A DNA stretch of 64,000 nucleotides from Spisula solida (Eukaryota; Mollusca; Bivalvia; Venerida; Mactridae): assembly GCA_947247005.1 (NCBI GenBank), contig OX365948.1, forward strand, positions 42,040,601 to 42,104,600, written 5' to 3'. The first letter of the stretch is position 1. Each line of letters begins with the position of its first letter. The position numbers and the translations under genes were made by a program. Below are positions 12,708-25,000 of this stretch, one piece after another. The notes under the pieces are model-generated. The model was not told the origin of the DNA, searched no databases, and worked only from the letters and a program-made list of their open reading frames with translations.

Positions 12708-12779
12708 AGCACAGTCACTTGTTCGGATGCGCACTCGTCATTTAATTACTGTGTACGCATCCGAACTCGTGACTGTGCT
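12708..12779. repeat. Hairpin, 27-28-bp arms
   Basis: The text 'agcacagtcac' to 'ttcggatgcgcac' is mirrored by 'gtgtacgcatccgaa' to 'gtgactgtgct' around a 16-bp loop. Probably the remains of a TIR element. Confidence 0.7.
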
Positions 12780-13089
12780 TTCTTCTACGATAAAACACAG
12801 GTACTTATTCATTATTTCTTGTAAAAACAAACGTCATTTTCTTTTTAAAAATCCATTTTTAACGAATTCAGTATTTAGCTAGATTTGTCACGTGATGATG
12901 CGACATACGTAGATAAAGTGTACGTATTAGATATTCTGTGTCAGAATAGATAACAGTGTTACTTACTTCTTAGCAAAATTTGAACAAAATCTGAGCCGGA
13001 AAACCGGCATACCAATATCTTTAAAGATAATGCAATTTTAGGACTACTGCTTCGTGAGGATTCAAAGACTTGTGCGGTTCAGTTCGGGA

Positions 13090-13385
13090 GACTTATGCTA
13101 CGTTCACAAAGCTCGTACGATACTCAATACGAATGTATCAACTCGTACGAGTTCACAATTTTTGAAATCCTTACGGTTCTTAGCGTCTGATCACAGCTCG
13201 AACGGACCACGAACGATATATAGAGATGCAATCGAACGATATCCGTACGATGCTCGTACTAGTTAAAAAATAATCCGTACGGTACTCGTACGAGTCTTCG
13301 GAGGCTGTACGGGCTCCGTACAGACGCTGTGCGAGTTTGCCAAAATCAACTCGTACGGAGCTCGTAGGGCAAATGTGACCTTAGT
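13090..13385. mobile_element. CGTACG-rich inverted-repeat element
   Basis: Dense in 'ctcgtacgag' and 'ccgtacg' palindromes. The outer ends 'ctacgttcacaaagctcgta' and 'gagctcgtagggcaaatgtg' are imperfect mirrors. GC and CpG content is far above the surroundings, and no coding frame is supported. Most likely a MITE. Confidence 0.6.
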
Positions 13386-15108
13386 ATTTCTCTTGATTTT
13401 CGTATCAATAATGCTAGAAGCTCCGAGGAACCTTTACGGATTAGTTGCTGGTTCCTAGTGGAAGGGTAAAATAAATTGAACGTGTTAGGATATAGTCCAG
13501 GAACAGTGGTTAAGCGCATCGATCGCCGTATATAACCGAACTATGATTGCGGAACAAGCTAGCATTCGAGAGGCACCCTTTCTAATAAAAATGGCACACT
13601 AGTGTTGCTGCGGTACTAAAAGTAAATGCAGCCGGTTTATCTTTGTGAGAAATGTTCTAACTGTTTGGGAGCCTGTTAAAGATACATCGTCATAGAAGTA
13701 GGTAATTTTAGAATGGATTAATCAGTAGAGTAGCGTATACTTATTTACGATGTACGTATAATGATATACACTGTACTAGATAGTAGATACTAGATACAGC
13801 TGACTGAATATTTGTCCTCAAGCATAATATCTACCATACAAGAACATATTAAAAATACACCTAGTGTTATAGTGGCTCGGATATACTAGTATAGTAGAAG
13901 GAATTAACGACTGTGTGCATTTATATATAATCGGAAACTGGTATGTCTTTTAATTAATATTGTCAATCAATTTATCATAAAATTTACATTTAAGTATAAT
14001 TAACCAGTACTTAATTAAGCACGTTTTTGTCTATTTTGTAAGTACTCCGCTAATAAGATCAGAAATCATGCATATATTTGCTATTTTAAGATCCTATTAA
14101 GTCTTGGGTGAAGAACAAAAATATGTCCGCTATTACATCCGATTAATTATTAAGACGAGTATTATACTAATCGTGTTAGTGAACTATACGAGTACTGTAC
14201 GTGTACATTTACATGCGGATACAAATTGTCGTGTTTTCTGTTGAAATCACTTTAGCGGCTGCAGAGTTAGATGTATACCATTTACAGTGTTTCTTAAACG
14301 ATCTAGTTTCATTTTCTCGTTTGAACAGTTTTGCGTTGGGCATCGTGTCGTGTGCTTGTGGTCTGTGTTATTTGTGTTTTCTATGATCAGCTGTTTCAGT
14401 TAAGTGCTGCCTTCCCTGTCCGATATTTCGTTATCCCTTTTCGTGCTTGTATCAGCAAAAAAAAAAATACGCAAGAAAAAGAAGCAGTTAAATTGACTGT
14501 TAAAGGTTGTAGCCTATCTGCACTTGAAAGTATAACCTTATTCATCCATCAAATTGTTATTTAATTGTAAATCCATTAATAGTGCAAGTTGTTATGAATT
14601 AAACAAGCATGCAGAATAACGTAAATTTCGAGATGGGCTCATCATACAGGTTTATAACTTACCACGTGTCCTGTAATTTGATTTTTCTAGTTCCAGGCAT
14701 GGAAAAGTCTTTGAGTTTTAAGAAAAAATCTTAAACATGGAAAAGTCAAGGAATAACTCTTACAAGTTTGTTTACTGAAATGTCTGCTCGAAACAAAAGC
14801 CCGGGGAACAATATTTCAGAATATATCCAGTCGGCTTGCTAAACAATCCAGAATTGGAAACGATTTCCTTCTGCTTCAAGTTCTGCTAAAAATTAGGCCC
14901 CTTTAAAAGGGCATACTTACTACATGTAGTGTTGTCCGGACCCTTTTCTTGGCATATGTTAGTCAAGTTTGATATCAAATGAACATACTAAAGTCAAGTT
15001 GAACTCTATGAGTCAATGAAAAAGGTCCTGGAAAATCATGAAATAGGTCCTGGAAAGACATTGAAAGGTCTAGAATTGCATTGTGAAAAGCGTGGGAGCC
15101 CTTATAAT
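13386..15108. other. Gene-free stretch
   Basis: No supported exon. It contains one weak copy of the GTGCTGCC dispersed element (14326-14440). A short A-run at 14458-14467 may be a retroposed tail. Confidence 0.45.
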
Positions 15109-15174
15109 ACGTGACCCAACACTCATTCAACATCCTCCATATTATAGAGGATATTGAATAACTGTTGGGTCACG
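15109..15174. repeat. Hairpin, about 28-bp arms
   Basis: The text 'cgtgacccaacactcattca' is mirrored by 'tgaataactgttgggtcacg', with 'tcctc' and 'gagga' inside. Compact foldback, possibly a small MITE. Confidence 0.7.
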
Positions 15175-15963
15175 AGAAACTGCCACGGACGCCTTTAATA
15201 AAAGTTATGAATTGCTTATTAGAACGTTTATCAGTATGAATAAGGAGAAGCTGTGTCCCTTTAATTGTTGGAGCCCCCTTTTTAGTCTGGTCATGGACAT
15301 TGTCTTACATCAATCGTGACAGCTCGGCCATTTCCGTTTGTTTCCGGAAAAAATATATGCATATCGTAAAGGGCGAGATGATGAGAATGCGTCTCACATA
15401 AACAATCATGGTTTTTGTATTATCATTTTATGAATGTTATATTCATTGTGTAATTGTACGTTAACCTCGTAACAGGCTCTAAATAGATTGCACGCAGAAT
15501 ACCATAACGTGTGGTTAGAGAGATAATTGTCTCTTAAAATTTTAATTTACAACAAAAACTGCGCTTTAATTTTTTACCTGAAATATGAAGTTATCTTGTG
15601 TCAGCCAGTGACAGTTGTGCAAGCAAGTTGTGTATTTTGTGTCAGATCATAATATTTTAATATTAGACACAGTTTGTCAAATTATATTAAGGTCATTATT
15701 ATTTTAAATTTTGTGACAACAATCTTGACAAATTTGCGTCGTCGTGCTGGGAACGCGACTACATACCATGTCGGTATGGTAAACGACGCGAATTATTATA
15801 TAATTTATCATTTAATATATCATTAATCTATTAAGAGTTACAACTTGAAACTATAAAGCGTAAAACTACATTCATTTAATAATACTAAAGGATGTCGATT
15901 GCTTCGCATCTCGGATGTATGGTGCTGTAAGGCAATTTAAATTTTACACCAGGTACAGCATAA

Positions 15964-16362
15964 GCGGATTTAGCTCAGTGGTAACGCACTGGGCTGTCAA
16001 TCCAGATGTCGTGGGTTCAATCCCTGGCATCGGAACTTGACATTTCTGAAATATTTATAATATGTCCCGCTATATCTGGCCGTGTGGTCTGCAAAGTATC
16101 TGGAAGTGCCAGGAAGCTGTGTATCGGTGCTATACACCGGGTACATTAAAGAACCAGGCTGTCTATTAGAAATAAGAGCTAGGCGCACCTCTGCAGCGCC
16201 GGACATGCCTGTATCTAATGTTTCTCTCTCCCTTCAGGGGCTTTCTCTCAGTCTGTCCCTCTGGTCAGATCATGCTGTATCTGCACTGGTAGAGGATGCA
16301 CATGGGTAAAGTGCCTTTGAACGTGCGTTCGCATGAAAAGGGCGCAATATAAATCTGGTATA
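15964..16362 (+). mobile_element. tRNA-derived SINE, copy 1
   Basis: The head looks like a tRNA: A box 'ttagctcagtggt', B box 'gggttcaatccc', and an anticodon-like loop 'ctgtcaa' with GTC in anticodon position. It is followed by a roughly 320-bp body ending 'gcgcaatataaatctggtat'. The second copy at 44066-44497 shares head and body, so this is a SINE rather than a tRNA gene. Internal promoter boxes for RNA polymerase III appear intact. Confidence 0.85.
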
Positions 16363-16979
16363 CAACATGTGTCCTTACAACTGGACTTGTGTGCTGAGCA
16401 TATATTACTTGTACCTTTTGTAATGGATAAATATCATCCAATTAGAGATTTATTACAGGATGAAATGCCTGGGTGCAATACAAATGATGCATTATCATTA
16501 TGATATATGTACAATTATAAGTAACGTAAGAAGCATAATAAATAAATATATATTAAGTATAATAAACGTCATATCAAAGACGAAATAAAAATGATACCAA
16601 TTAAACTAATACCTTTGAGAGACGTTTGAAGCATAAAAGGGAATTACACTGGCTTCACTCTCTCATTCTCTCGTGGTGATGGATAACATTAGGAGGTGAC
16701 GAAAGTGATATAACAAAAGCTGAAAAAAGTTTTTTTACAATCAATTAGACTAAGTATAAACTGAAATAAAGTTTAAATAAAGGAAAATACATTTACACAT
16801 ATATTTCAGTTGAGATTTATATACTGAGAAGGTTTGAACACTTCTTACATAGTCGAATATTACAAAATAGTGCTTTCATCTTAAAAATAACCGGGCGTAC
16901 GAATAAACTGAACACGCCGTTAGACTTACGATCACAATCACCAGCGACAATCAGTTAGATAATGAACAGGAACAGGGGA
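16363..16979. other. Gene-free stretch
   Basis: AT-rich; no exon, RNA gene or clear repeat was recognised. Confidence 0.45.
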
Positions 16980-17397
16980 ACACAAAAAGAAACACATACA
17001 AAAAGAAACACATACAAAAAGAAACACATCATATAAAAAGAAACACATCATACAAAAAGAAACACATCATACAAAAAGAAACACATCATACAAAATGAAA
17101 CACATACAAAAAGAAAAATATACAAAAAGAAACACATACAAAAAGAAACACATCATACAAAAAGAAACACATCATACAAAATGAAACACATACAAAAAGA
17201 AAAATATACAAAAAGAAACACATACAAAAAGAAACACATCATACAAAATGAAACACATACAAAAAGAAAAATATACAAAAAGAAACACATACAAGAAACA
17301 CATACAAAAAGAAACACATACAAAAAGAAAAATATACAAAAAGAAACACATACAAAAAGAAACACATACAAAAAGAAACACATACAAAAAGAAAAAA
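16980..17397. repeat. ACACATACAAAAAGAA microsatellite-like array
   Basis: A 16-bp unit 'acacatacaaaaagaa' and a 19-bp variant with 'acacatcatac' alternate over about 420 bp. The apparent Lys- or Phe-rich open frames on both strands come purely from this repeat. Confidence 0.9.
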
Positions 17398-18590
17398 AAC
17401 CAAGACCACAAGGTACAACTCACAGTGAAAACATATAAATGAACAAGAAATAATAATCCTAACAGCTACAAAAACAGGACAGACAGTCTTTTCAGACAGC
17501 TTGTCGGCTCAGTGATATAAACACATACTGATATTCGAATTCCCTTTGACATTCCATTGCCCTGCATACGATCACAAAGTATATTAGTATGTTTCATGAA
17601 TACTTATTCCATACATGTTGATTTTAATACGAAATTTAAAACGGAAAGAGTAATGAGCTCTGTATGCACTCGTAGCCCCTTGTTTGAATGTGTATAGTCC
17701 GTTTAATGAGGTATGTCTCTTGTATACGAACACTGCAATATTATTACATTGTATTTTTATTGTTTTAAACATTTTGATTGGAGAAATAGGCCGTGCAAAT
17801 CAATACCTTATTCACTAAGCCACATACTAATACGCCACATATCTATTAAAATAAGACATTATTAAGAGAAATTTCAAAGTTTATGTAAACAAGTGACCGA
17901 CCTCAATAATCGATTTATATGTGTCTATATGTGTTTGTATTCACAATATTGCCAACCGTTGTCTATTGTTTACAAACATACATCTAACTGTCAACGTATA
18001 ATTGTCGAAAGAAAAGACATTTGCATGACCTTCAATACACTATTGCAGTATTGGTAAAACTTTTCACATCAAAGTCTTCATTGTACACTGTCGTTTGACA
18101 AACAGAGCCTAGGGCTTGATGTATTTGTTCATAAAATATTATACCGCCACAGATACTTTCCCACATACCGTGTGACAAGTAAGACAAATGGACACCATGT
18201 GATAAAACCACGGAGGTAAATATTCTGGACGCTGAAATACTTAATCTAAGTGTTTAAAAGCTATTTCAAAACAAAATGGACAGAATTAATTGTTATGCGA
18301 AAACTTTACCTTAAAACTCAGGAATATTTCAACAGTTCACCCGTCGTACTATCAGGTTTGTTCTAGAACACTCGTCTCATCTATGCGATTATTTTATGTT
18401 AATTGACTAAAAGCCCCGCCACACTTAACGAATCTATTAAACGAAGCCTGACGAATAGAGTAATTTTGTGATGTCTAACGAATTCTTACCCGGAGAGCCG
18501 TAACTAAGTTTTGAACTTATGGCTTTATCCTTCTACACATGTATATTAAATATCAGAGTTTTTGTTGTTATAGACACACAGTGTATAAAC
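17398..18590. other. Gene-free stretch
   Basis: No supported exon. A minus-strand remnant of the GTGCTGCC element lies near 17418-17510. Confidence 0.45.
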
Positions 18591-18604
18591 GAGTCAACTT
18601 CCGG

Positions 18605-18742
18605 TTATCGCAATAATGAGTACACGTTGAATTGTATAGGATTGCACTAATGAGTACAGTGATGGAAAATCACCGGATGTTTCAATCACAATAATGAGTA
18701 CACGTTGAATTGTATAATATCACAAAAATGAGTACAGTGATT
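18605..18742. repeat. About 80-bp tandem duplication
   Basis: The phrase 'aataatgagtacacgttgaa' occurs at about 18611 and 18691. Both copies are followed by a second 'atgagtacagtgat' motif. Confidence 0.65.
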
Positions 18743-19699
18743 TGGTTTATACGCGGTGGACATACTCCCGTCCAACCATGTCGTTGTTTTGGTTGTCACT
18801 CCCGTGTGGAAAGACCTTTAGTACGATAAGCTCGTGTGCTCGCACGTGTAAATTAGCTCGGAATTGAGTATATTTTCAACAAGTATGCATTTGTAACGGC
18901 TAGAGTGCGATATATTTTGACATAAATGCTTGCTACTGGAGAAAACAATATGTGATTAACTTCTAATTTGTAAAAGTTACATGGCTGTTTGTAAAATTGG
19001 TGGTGTTGTGATCCAGACATGAGTTCTTCCCCTGTCTATTAAATAAATGAATGAGAGACCAGGGCGTCGTTGCAGACACCCTTGATTGGAGACAAGTCTG
19101 CTGTTATTGAACGGCTTGTAATTTTACTCATATGTCATGTCTGCACTTGCCTAACACTAAGGCGGAGGTTGCGAAAACATCATAAACGGTAACATTCCCT
19201 CACACGCACTCATGCTCTTTTATTTGCAGTAATTACACACACTTGAGTGACTATGAATATGCTATCTCAAAGTGTAAACCAATGTGCAGAGGTTCCTCTG
19301 TAGTAATGAAAAATATGTGTGTAACATATTAATACGGAAAACAATTTGTTCAAGGGAGTTTTAAAAAGTTAAGCCTGTAAGTGGTGTTTGTTGTTAGTTT
19401 ACGTTCATCGTGTGTGGTCATCCGGTCTTTCCCAGCCTAATTGACCAATTACCTTGGAGGGATGTCTGTATCTAACATAATAAATACAATTTGTAAATGG
19501 TTTTCGACAGTATCTACCAAATAACTAAACCAGTGTGTATCAACAGCGCAGCTTGAACTCCGTTTATATGGGCAAGGTACATCCCGAGTTTAAATACCGA
19601 CTCAATGTACATGTGAATATGCCATAATATAGACATTCGTACGTGTCTTTACATAATTTTGTTACAATTTGTAATAATTTAATTATACATGTACATTCA
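18743..19699. other. Gene-free stretch
   Basis: No exon, RNA gene or repeat could be supported. Confidence 0.45.
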
Positions 19700-20046
19700 A
19701 ACCTCTCTATAGCAGCCCTCTGTAGAGCACCAACCTCTCTATAGCAGCCCTCTGTAGAGCACCAACCTCTCTATAGCAGCCCTCTGTAGAGCACCAACCT
19801 CTCTATAATAACACACTCGAAATGTCCCTATTCCCTACTATACATTTCACCTCTGTAGAGCACCAACCTCTCTATAATAACACACTCGAAATGTCCCTAT
19901 TCCCTACTATACATTTCACCTCTGTAGAGCACCAACCTCTCTATAATAACACACTCAAAATGTCCCTATTCCCTACTATACATTTCACCTCTGTCGAGCA
20001 CCAACCTCTCTATAACAACACTGAATTTCACCTCTGTAGAGCAAAT
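19700..20046. repeat. Two-level tandem repeat (32 bp, then about 69 bp)
   Basis: First come three copies of a 32-bp unit containing 'aacctctctatagcagccct'. Then come about four longer units of about 69 bp that keep the same 'tctgtagagcaccaacctct' core but add 'aatgtccctattccctacta'. The 69-bp period is divisible by three, so one frame reads as a repeated 23-residue peptide. I regard that as incidental. Confidence 0.85.
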
Positions 20047-20940
20047 ACAAAATACTCATTATAGACTTGATCTTAATATCGGCCAAGTCAAGAGCAATAC
20101 ACTGGAAATGGACATTGAACTTGTGTTTCGCATTTCAGCATAAAGTACCGAACATGGTGTTTGAAATCTAGATGTGATTTTCAGCTCAAAACCGTCTGCA
20201 ACAATATTGTTCAAACTTAATCAATCAAGGCTCATCCCGATACTCATTATTCGTCATTTTCTACGGGGCAAGCACTTTGCACATTTTCCACTTTTTGAGC
20301 TGTTTCTGTTTAGTGCTGCCGTGCTTATCCGTTTGTTATTATATTCAGGTACATTTATATATATTTGTGGTTTCAGTTTTGATGTCGTCTTTATGTGATG
20401 TGAAAGTGTACAGTACATTTTACATTGCTACGTACTTGTGACTATGAAGTCGCATAATCTGTATCCAGCTGAGGCCAACTAAACATGCCTAGTAGACCTT
20501 TGGATTGCCTATACTACAAGACAGATAGCAAACATCTATCGTTTTCGTTCTCTATCTTACATCTTTCTGATTATAATTTAACGACAGTGCATCCCTTTTA
20601 AACGAAATGTTATATTATAGGAAATGACAGTTAATGTTAAGTCACAACAGTCTTCTTCGTGATGATGAATTAACATTTAAGCGCATTACGCATTATAATG
20701 ATTTTGTTGCAATCCATCCATTCAATATTTTAATGTATTATGATTGCATGCAACCTCAAAGTGCATGTATTAAATTCTTCGGTTTGAAAATCTAGCATAT
20801 TATGAACAAGTTTAATTCGCATTTATGAGCGTCTTTGTTTACCAGTTGTTGTTATGTTTAGAGTCGGCGTTCAACGATTTTTCCAGTCATACCAAACTAT
20901 AATCACCCCTAAGACTTCTGGAATTGCATAACTGTGAAAG
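20047..20940. other. Gene-free stretch
   Basis: No supported exon. A weak copy of the GTGCTGCC element is at 20283-20345. Confidence 0.4.
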
Positions 20941-20944
20941 AAAC

Positions 20945-21009
20945 TAGTACAGTAAAACCTCGGTAATACGAACAGCGATTATTCGAGCAACCGGCCTAAT
21001 TCGAATTTG
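20945..21009. mobile_element. Possible pogo/mariner-type terminal fragment
   Basis: The text 'cagtaaaacctcggtaatac', then 'gaac' and 'attcgaattt', looks like the start of pogo-like elements. No matching opposite end was found, so only one terminus is supported. Confidence 0.4.
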
Positions 21010-21149
21010 TCTTCCGTAAGCCGATGATTGGAAAACTTAGAAATCCATTCACAAACTGAGTATCACATGATCGTAGTTAATGCCAATGATTGTAATCTAC
21101 CGAGCGTAGAATGAGAAGATTGTAAGTGCTACTTACGGCCTTTCAAGAC

Positions 21150-21350
21150 CTATGCATACTTGGAATCTGTATCACAAATCGCTTATTATGAGCCTATTTT
21201 CATGAAATTCTGAACATGTCATGTTGACCAAACTGAAATTGAAAAAGCTTGTTTTACCACAAGTAAAAATAACTTTTTTGACATTTTTTTTTCAAAATAG
21301 AGTTCTTTTACTTACGACCTCCTCATTATAAGCCAGCGATATGTACTAGT
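21150..21350. repeat. Dispersed repeat, copy 1 ('catgtcatgttgaccaaact')
   Basis: Shares a roughly 200-bp stretch with 28160-28365, including 'catgtcatgttgaccaaact' and 'aagccagcgat'. No coding potential. Probably a transposon fragment. Confidence 0.65.
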
Positions 21351-21950
21351 ATACATTGTTCGCAGTCATGATAGCTCAGATGACCATTAAGCGAGTGCTC
21401 TATCAAATTGCTAATCCGGTGGGCTATGATTAGTTTTAGTAAAACGCCATGTTAAAAAGAAGAAAGTCACTAATGAAACATCATGGTCAATATTTTTGAA
21501 TATCGTCTAAATCTAACGTATCATGCATGGTGTCGTAGTTCGGAAATAGACAAGCTTAACACTATGACTATATGTATTTAGAAATACTATTTACTATTTG
21601 TTTGATTATGACGAAGCAATTTATAAGAGCCGTTTAAACTGGCACCAGTAGTAACCGAATGGTTAGAGTATCCTTTACGTGATGGCATGTTGTGGACTCG
21701 GCTCAAGGTCATGACGTACCAAACTAGAATACTGTTTGTCCTGTTAGGATTGTTTCAGGACGAGTTGGTCCGATGTCGGAATGATGTAACGTCAGTGCAC
21801 TGATGTCGGTGCTAAGAATCCTTAACCAATTTAAACAAAAACCCGGGAAAGGAGTATCAGAAGGACATTGTCTTAGACAAATAACCGGGCACGTGACTGA
21901 GGTTAAATAAGAATGAACATGTTGTATGCTAAGTCGTGTAAGTCTCGGCT

Positions 21951-21957
21951 TATAAAG
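21951..21957 (+). promoter_or_regulatory. Candidate TATA box for the OST-alpha gene
   Basis: TATAAAG lies 88 bp upstream of the start codon at 22039, a plausible distance for a short 5' UTR. A 3' splice-like 'tttcag' at 22013-22018 leaves open the alternative of an upstream noncoding exon. Confidence 0.35.
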
Positions 21958-22038
21958 ATGTGCCGGATTTTTCATAAGTTGTAATGAATGTACATGTAGG
22001 AGTATCCAATCGTTTCAGACGCTTCATGACTGGTAAAG

Positions 22039-25000
22039 ATGGCAACAACTGCAAATGGAGGTAACGCAACAGACGTGACTACAAAAGCTGCCACTATCAG
22101 CTGTTCTGAAGCATTCCCTAAAGCACAGCAGTATTACGAAGGTAAGTACACGTGTTGATTGATTATTTGACAACCTCAATAATTAGACCACCCATGGGAC
22201 CCTTAAAATTGGTTTCTTCATTGAGTTGGTCTTAATATTGAGGTTGAATATTTAGCAAACCGATGAAAATGGACCCACAAATTGCTAATTTTGAGTTGGT
22301 ATCATTATTGAGGGGGTCTTTAGATGAGGTCTCACTGTAGTGACTTTTGAACAGTAATGCCTGCAACATTGGTCGTGGTTTCGCCAAAGATCTTAAAATA
22401 TACAAGTTTTAAACATCCGTCGATTCTTCGAAGATAAAATTCTAAAAATATATTCATGTTGCTCTTTTGGGCGGATCACCTCGGCCTTGGTCGCGAATGA
22501 CTGGTACCAACTAATTCTTGTGAGAACGGAATTGCTTAGACTGCGCACATGAATTAAATGTGAATACAGTAGTTAAAGTACGCCATGTGAATACAGTAAT
22601 TTAAGTACACCATTTAGTACATGTAGTAGAATATAATATTTATAAATATATTGTTTTAACCAATTCTTTTAGCAGAATAAATAAGTAATGTTATGCAATT
22701 CTGAAATTGGTGAAGGGTCTTTCGAGTTGGTTGCATATAAGTAAAGGTCTGTATTTATGTACTTTTGTCGTGTTCTGACGCAGCATAAGGTCAGTGTGTG
22801 GTCCCTATTTACAATTAATATGACCGTATTGCACATAATTTAAGTTGCCATGAAGCTTTTGTTTGGTTTAGGTGCACGGCGGGAAACGTGTTTAAAATGA
22901 CTCACTTTGGAATCTATTTTACTAATATTCGTGCAAAAAAGTACCAGGTAGTTGAACTCTTTATTTCAGCACTTAAGAATTTTCCCGTTGAACTGACGTT
23001 CATATGTATTGCTGTCATACTGTCGATCCTCACCGTCGTACTATATGGAACGGAAGTGTACTCCAAAGATTACAAGCGTCTCAAAGACTTGGGAAGGCGA
23101 CGCCAAATTCTCATCCTATTATTCATATACCCGGTAACGATTGTTTTGTCAATTAACTGAATTAAGTATTTTGTTGTTTTCAACACATCTACACTGAAAA
23201 CGATTCCGATTTAAAATGCATTCAAATTAAATACTGTACTACACAGTTAGTTCAAAACCATAGGCCCACAGAAGCGGCTGCGGTGCCTAACCATCCAAGT
23301 ACATGTATATAACATACATACCACACAAAACCAGAAAACAGGCCTATATATATACTATTACTGCCAATCATTTTGAGTAACACCACTGCATGGTCTCTGA
23401 AATTACCGTAAAATGTTGTTTCTAAATAATGAGATTACAGTAAAGATTCATCAAAGACATTTGTAAAGTAAAAATACTTAAATAATAGTTTCAATCGAAA
23501 GTCCAGCTTGGAACAATTAACATTTGGGTACTCTTAAATGGTCTCGGCGACAATCTGTATACATAATTATACTTGTTACGCTCATTTTGACAATTAACTT
23601 TGAAACTTGAAACTGCCAATGAAATGTTTGTAACACCATTAACCGAGAATGTGTATAACTTGATTATTTAGGTCAGTCACTTGTTTAATAACAGTGTGTA
23701 CATAAACATTGCAATTTCCCCTAACAATGTCTTTATTTTAAAAGTTATTATGTGTATTAATATGTGGCTTAGTGAATAAATTATTTGTTTTCACTGCTTT
23801 TTTCTCTAATGGAAATGTTTCAAGCAATAAAAATACAAGGTTTTGATTTTGCAATGTCTGTATACAAGTGACAGACCTGAATAAACGAACTATACCATTC
23901 TTCGGTCTATTGTGATTCTTCAACGTGAGCGTATACCTATTGTGTGAATCATTAATAATAGTTTTGCCACAGATATCTACAATATATGTTTGTGCTAAGA
24001 ACAGCATAACATTAATGACAAATTGTCCATTGATAGCCAAACGGAGCTATCAACCAATGAAATAAGAAGGCTTATAGCTCGGTTTGGCTGTCAATGGACG
24101 ATATTTTATTTTATAACCTTCACGTCGCCATCAAGTTAACAGATCTAAAAAGTTTAATTAAAATTGCAAATAAGCCAAATGAAATGTTTTGATTTAACAT
24201 TTAAACTTTCAGCTTCGCCCCTGGATACAGATGTATTTGATAAATCTCATCACATGATATTAATACTGATTTAATTGTTTGAGTATATCGATGTTAAATT
24301 ACCTGGAGAAATTGTCCCAGATTCATAAAATTGATATTTAAAAGGGAATGTACCCGTGTTGACAAAAATTTTAAAATTGCGATTAAATATACATTTGTAT
24401 AGCAATTATTAACGTTAGTTTATATTTTTATGAAAACATGCAGCAGTACCTATATAGTCTAATAGCTAAAGTTGTACAACTTCATCTTCAACACTTTAAC
24501 TCCCTTTATAGAAGAGGGTATTGAATACATTTATGGACAAACAGTATTAAACAATCAATCAATGATTACAATGAAAGCAATACATGTAAAGAATGCAAAT
24601 TTGTACAGTGAATATGTAGACATGGTAAGATGCTTTCGCCATACCGTCATATAATGACTATGTTTAATCAGAGTAAATGTTCAGTCATTGCACTATGTAT
24701 GCGAAAGAATATTTCAAAAATTGTCTCTCAGTTTCTGAGTCGAGGATTGGTTCGAGTGGAGCACCCAAAAGTTTTAGCGCAATTGATTGTCGTTCTGGTT
24801 GTGTATCTGTGTTAACGAGGTTAACGTTTTTTCTGATTATAATATTCCAAATTATTTAAAACTAAAAAAAGTTTGCAAATACTGGTTACAACTAATGTAG
24901 TATGGGCGGAGTTTAGCTATCAATAATGGGTTTGGCTATGGGCGGCGCTTAAGTAAAGGAACCGGTAATAACAGTGGGCTGAGTTTAATTAAACTGGGCG

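Noticed and set aside
15964..16036. Functional tRNA-Asp (GTC) gene
   Set aside because: It is continuous with a roughly 320-bp body shared by a second copy at 44066-44497, and acceptor-stem pairing looks poor. A SINE head fits better.
17153..17442. Overlapping Lys-rich and Phe/Cys-rich ORFs on both strands
   Set aside because: They are translations of the ACACATACAAAAAGAA repeat array in several frames.
19822..20064. 80-aa ORF with a repeated 23-residue unit (possible repeat protein)
   Set aside because: The repeat period happens to be divisible by three. There is no start context, splice support or resemblance to a family.
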